37,284 nucleotides of DNA from a virus, in the IMG/VR virus record IMGVR_UViG_3300042881_000341, positions 1 to 37,284 of that record; one strand, 5' to 3'. The position numbers and the translations under genes are program-made. Position 1 is the first letter of the stretch. Every line of letters starts with the position of its first letter. A model generated the notes under the pieces. That model made no database searches. It had not been told where the DNA came from and worked only from the letters and a program-made list of their open reading frames with translations. Shown in pieces: positions 36,754 through 37,284 of this stretch.

Positions 36754-37284
36754 ATGAGTTGGCTCTTTTCGCAGGCGCTGGTGGAGGCATCCTTGGTGGA
36801 CACCTCCTTGGTTGGAGAACAGTTTGTGCAGTCGAATGGGAAGCCTACCCAGCAAGCGTATTGTGCGCCAGACAAAATGATGGGATTCTCCCGCCTTTCC
36901 CAATTTGGGATGACATACAAACCTTTGACGGAAAGCCGTGGCGAGGAATTGTTGATGTCGTATCTGGAGGATTTCCATGCCAAGACATCTCAGCCGCAGG
37001 AAAAGGTGATGGACTTGATGGTGAAAGATCAGGGATGTGGAATCACATGGCGAGGGTGGTTAGCGAAGTACGACCACAATTTGTCTTTGTGGAAAACTCC
37101 CCAATGCTCACTACTAGAGGAGGAACAAGAGTCATTGGAGATCTTACCTCGATGGGGTATGACACGAGATGGACTGTTATGGGAGCAGCCGATATTGGCG
37201 CAAATCACCAACGGGACAGGATTTGGATTTTGGGAAAGTTGGTCAACTCCAACAACAATGGATCATTTGCCTCCAAAGTCGGAA
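36750..37284 (+). CDS. dcm: second DNA (cytosine-5) methyltransferase, cut by window edge
   Basis: The first 178 residues of a diverged copy of the gene at 1327. Motif I ALFAGAGGG, GGFPCQDIS with Cys77, FVENSPML and HQRDRIW are all present. Over the first 80 residues only five differ from the first copy, but after residue 85 it diverges strongly, including the 120-180 zone. The start is ATG (GTG in the first copy), overlapping the stop of the replication gene. C-terminal target-recognition end and motif X are outside the window. Confidence 0.88.
   Translation, partial: MNELALFAGAGGGILGGHLLGWRTVCAVEWEAYPASVLCARQNDGILPPFPIWDDIQTFDGKPWRGIVDVVSGGFPCQDISAAGKGDGLDGERSGMWNHMARVVSEVRPQFVFVENSPMLTTRGGTRVIGDLTSMGYDTRWTVMGAADIGANHQRDRIWILGKLVNSNNNGSFASKVG
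36754..37284 (+). CDS. overlapping frame inside the second methyltransferase, open to the edge
   Basis: Starts with ATG four bases after the methyltransferase ATG and stays open for all 177 codons to the edge. It begins MSWLFSQALVEASLVDTSLV and keeps segments such as GEQFVQ, KPLTES, YLEDFHAKTSQPQ and PRWGMTRDG found in the frame at 1331. Of the first 82 residues about 18 differ between copies, against five of 80 in the methyltransferase frame, so conservation here may be passive. Confidence 0.35.
   Translation, partial: MSWLFSQALVEASLVDTSLVGEQFVQSNGKPTQQAYCAPDKMMGFSRLSQFGMTYKPLTESRGEELLMSYLEDFHAKTSQPQEKVMDLMVKDQGCGITWRGWLAKYDHNLSLWKTPQCSLLEEEQESLEILPRWGMTRDGLLWEQPILAQITNGTGFGFWESWSTPTTMDHLPPKSE

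Noticed and set aside
1-37284. tRNA genes, integrase, attachment sites, CI repressor
   Set aside because: Reading both strands I found no cloverleaf, recombinase or CI-like protein; the absence applies only to this window.

Overview
The window is a stretch of a tailed bacteriophage genome. It has a complete podovirus-type late region: terminase, a 710-aa P22-like portal, an acidic scaffold, a DUF5309/SU10-type major capsid protein, an SU10-type adaptor, a P22 gp10-like nozzle, large internal virion proteins, an S74-terminated tail fibre and a lysis cassette. I see no tRNA, rRNA, CRISPR array, integrase or CI-type repressor. Small early genes with AEREACAKVCE, AAAIRARG and DEEI...AIEAAHGIK blocks recall phages of freshwater Betaproteobacteria, but the host call is inference only.

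Layout. (1) 1-7757, plus strand: tightly overlapping small early genes; a C5 cytosine methyltransferase (1327-2085) with a second long reading frame inside it (1331-2071); a second methylase-like protein; a VRR-NUC-like nuclease; two HNH/AP2 homing endonucleases; a protein ending in an RNA-polymerase alpha-CTD-like domain; and a Ref-like HNH protein, closed by a strong terminator at 7781-7806. (2) 7841-31949, plus strand: packaging, head, tail, fibre and lysis genes, with one strong terminator after the capsid gene (18006-18045) and several candidate extended -10 promoters at module boundaries. (3) 31935-35215, minus strand: a leftward early operon with an ERF annealing protein, an SSB-like small protein, a MazG-like protein, a winged-helix protein, an HNH/AP2 endonuclease and several Cys-rich or membrane microproteins. 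(4) 35216-37284, plus strand: a near-mirror-symmetric divergent promoter region, a Cro-like 50-aa protein, a winged-helix regulator, a DUF1376 replication protein with repeat-rich DNA inside its gene, and a second C5 methyltransferase cut by the window edge.

Together this is a lambda-like logic without a visible lysogeny module: two divergent early operons, one for recombination and nucleotide metabolism and one for replication and methylation, and a single long late operon. The early genes at the left edge are probably the continuation, in a circular or concatemeric genome, of the rightward operon that leaves the window at the right edge. The two ends do not overlap in sequence, so some DNA is missing between them.

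The items most worth a second look are the double-frame methyltransferase genes at both ends, the phage alpha-CTD-like protein, the 10 x 20-aa plus 10-aa repeat protein in the tail region, the mirrored divergent promoters, the iteron-like repeats inside the replication gene, and the duplicated stop-codon hairpin in the leftward operon.
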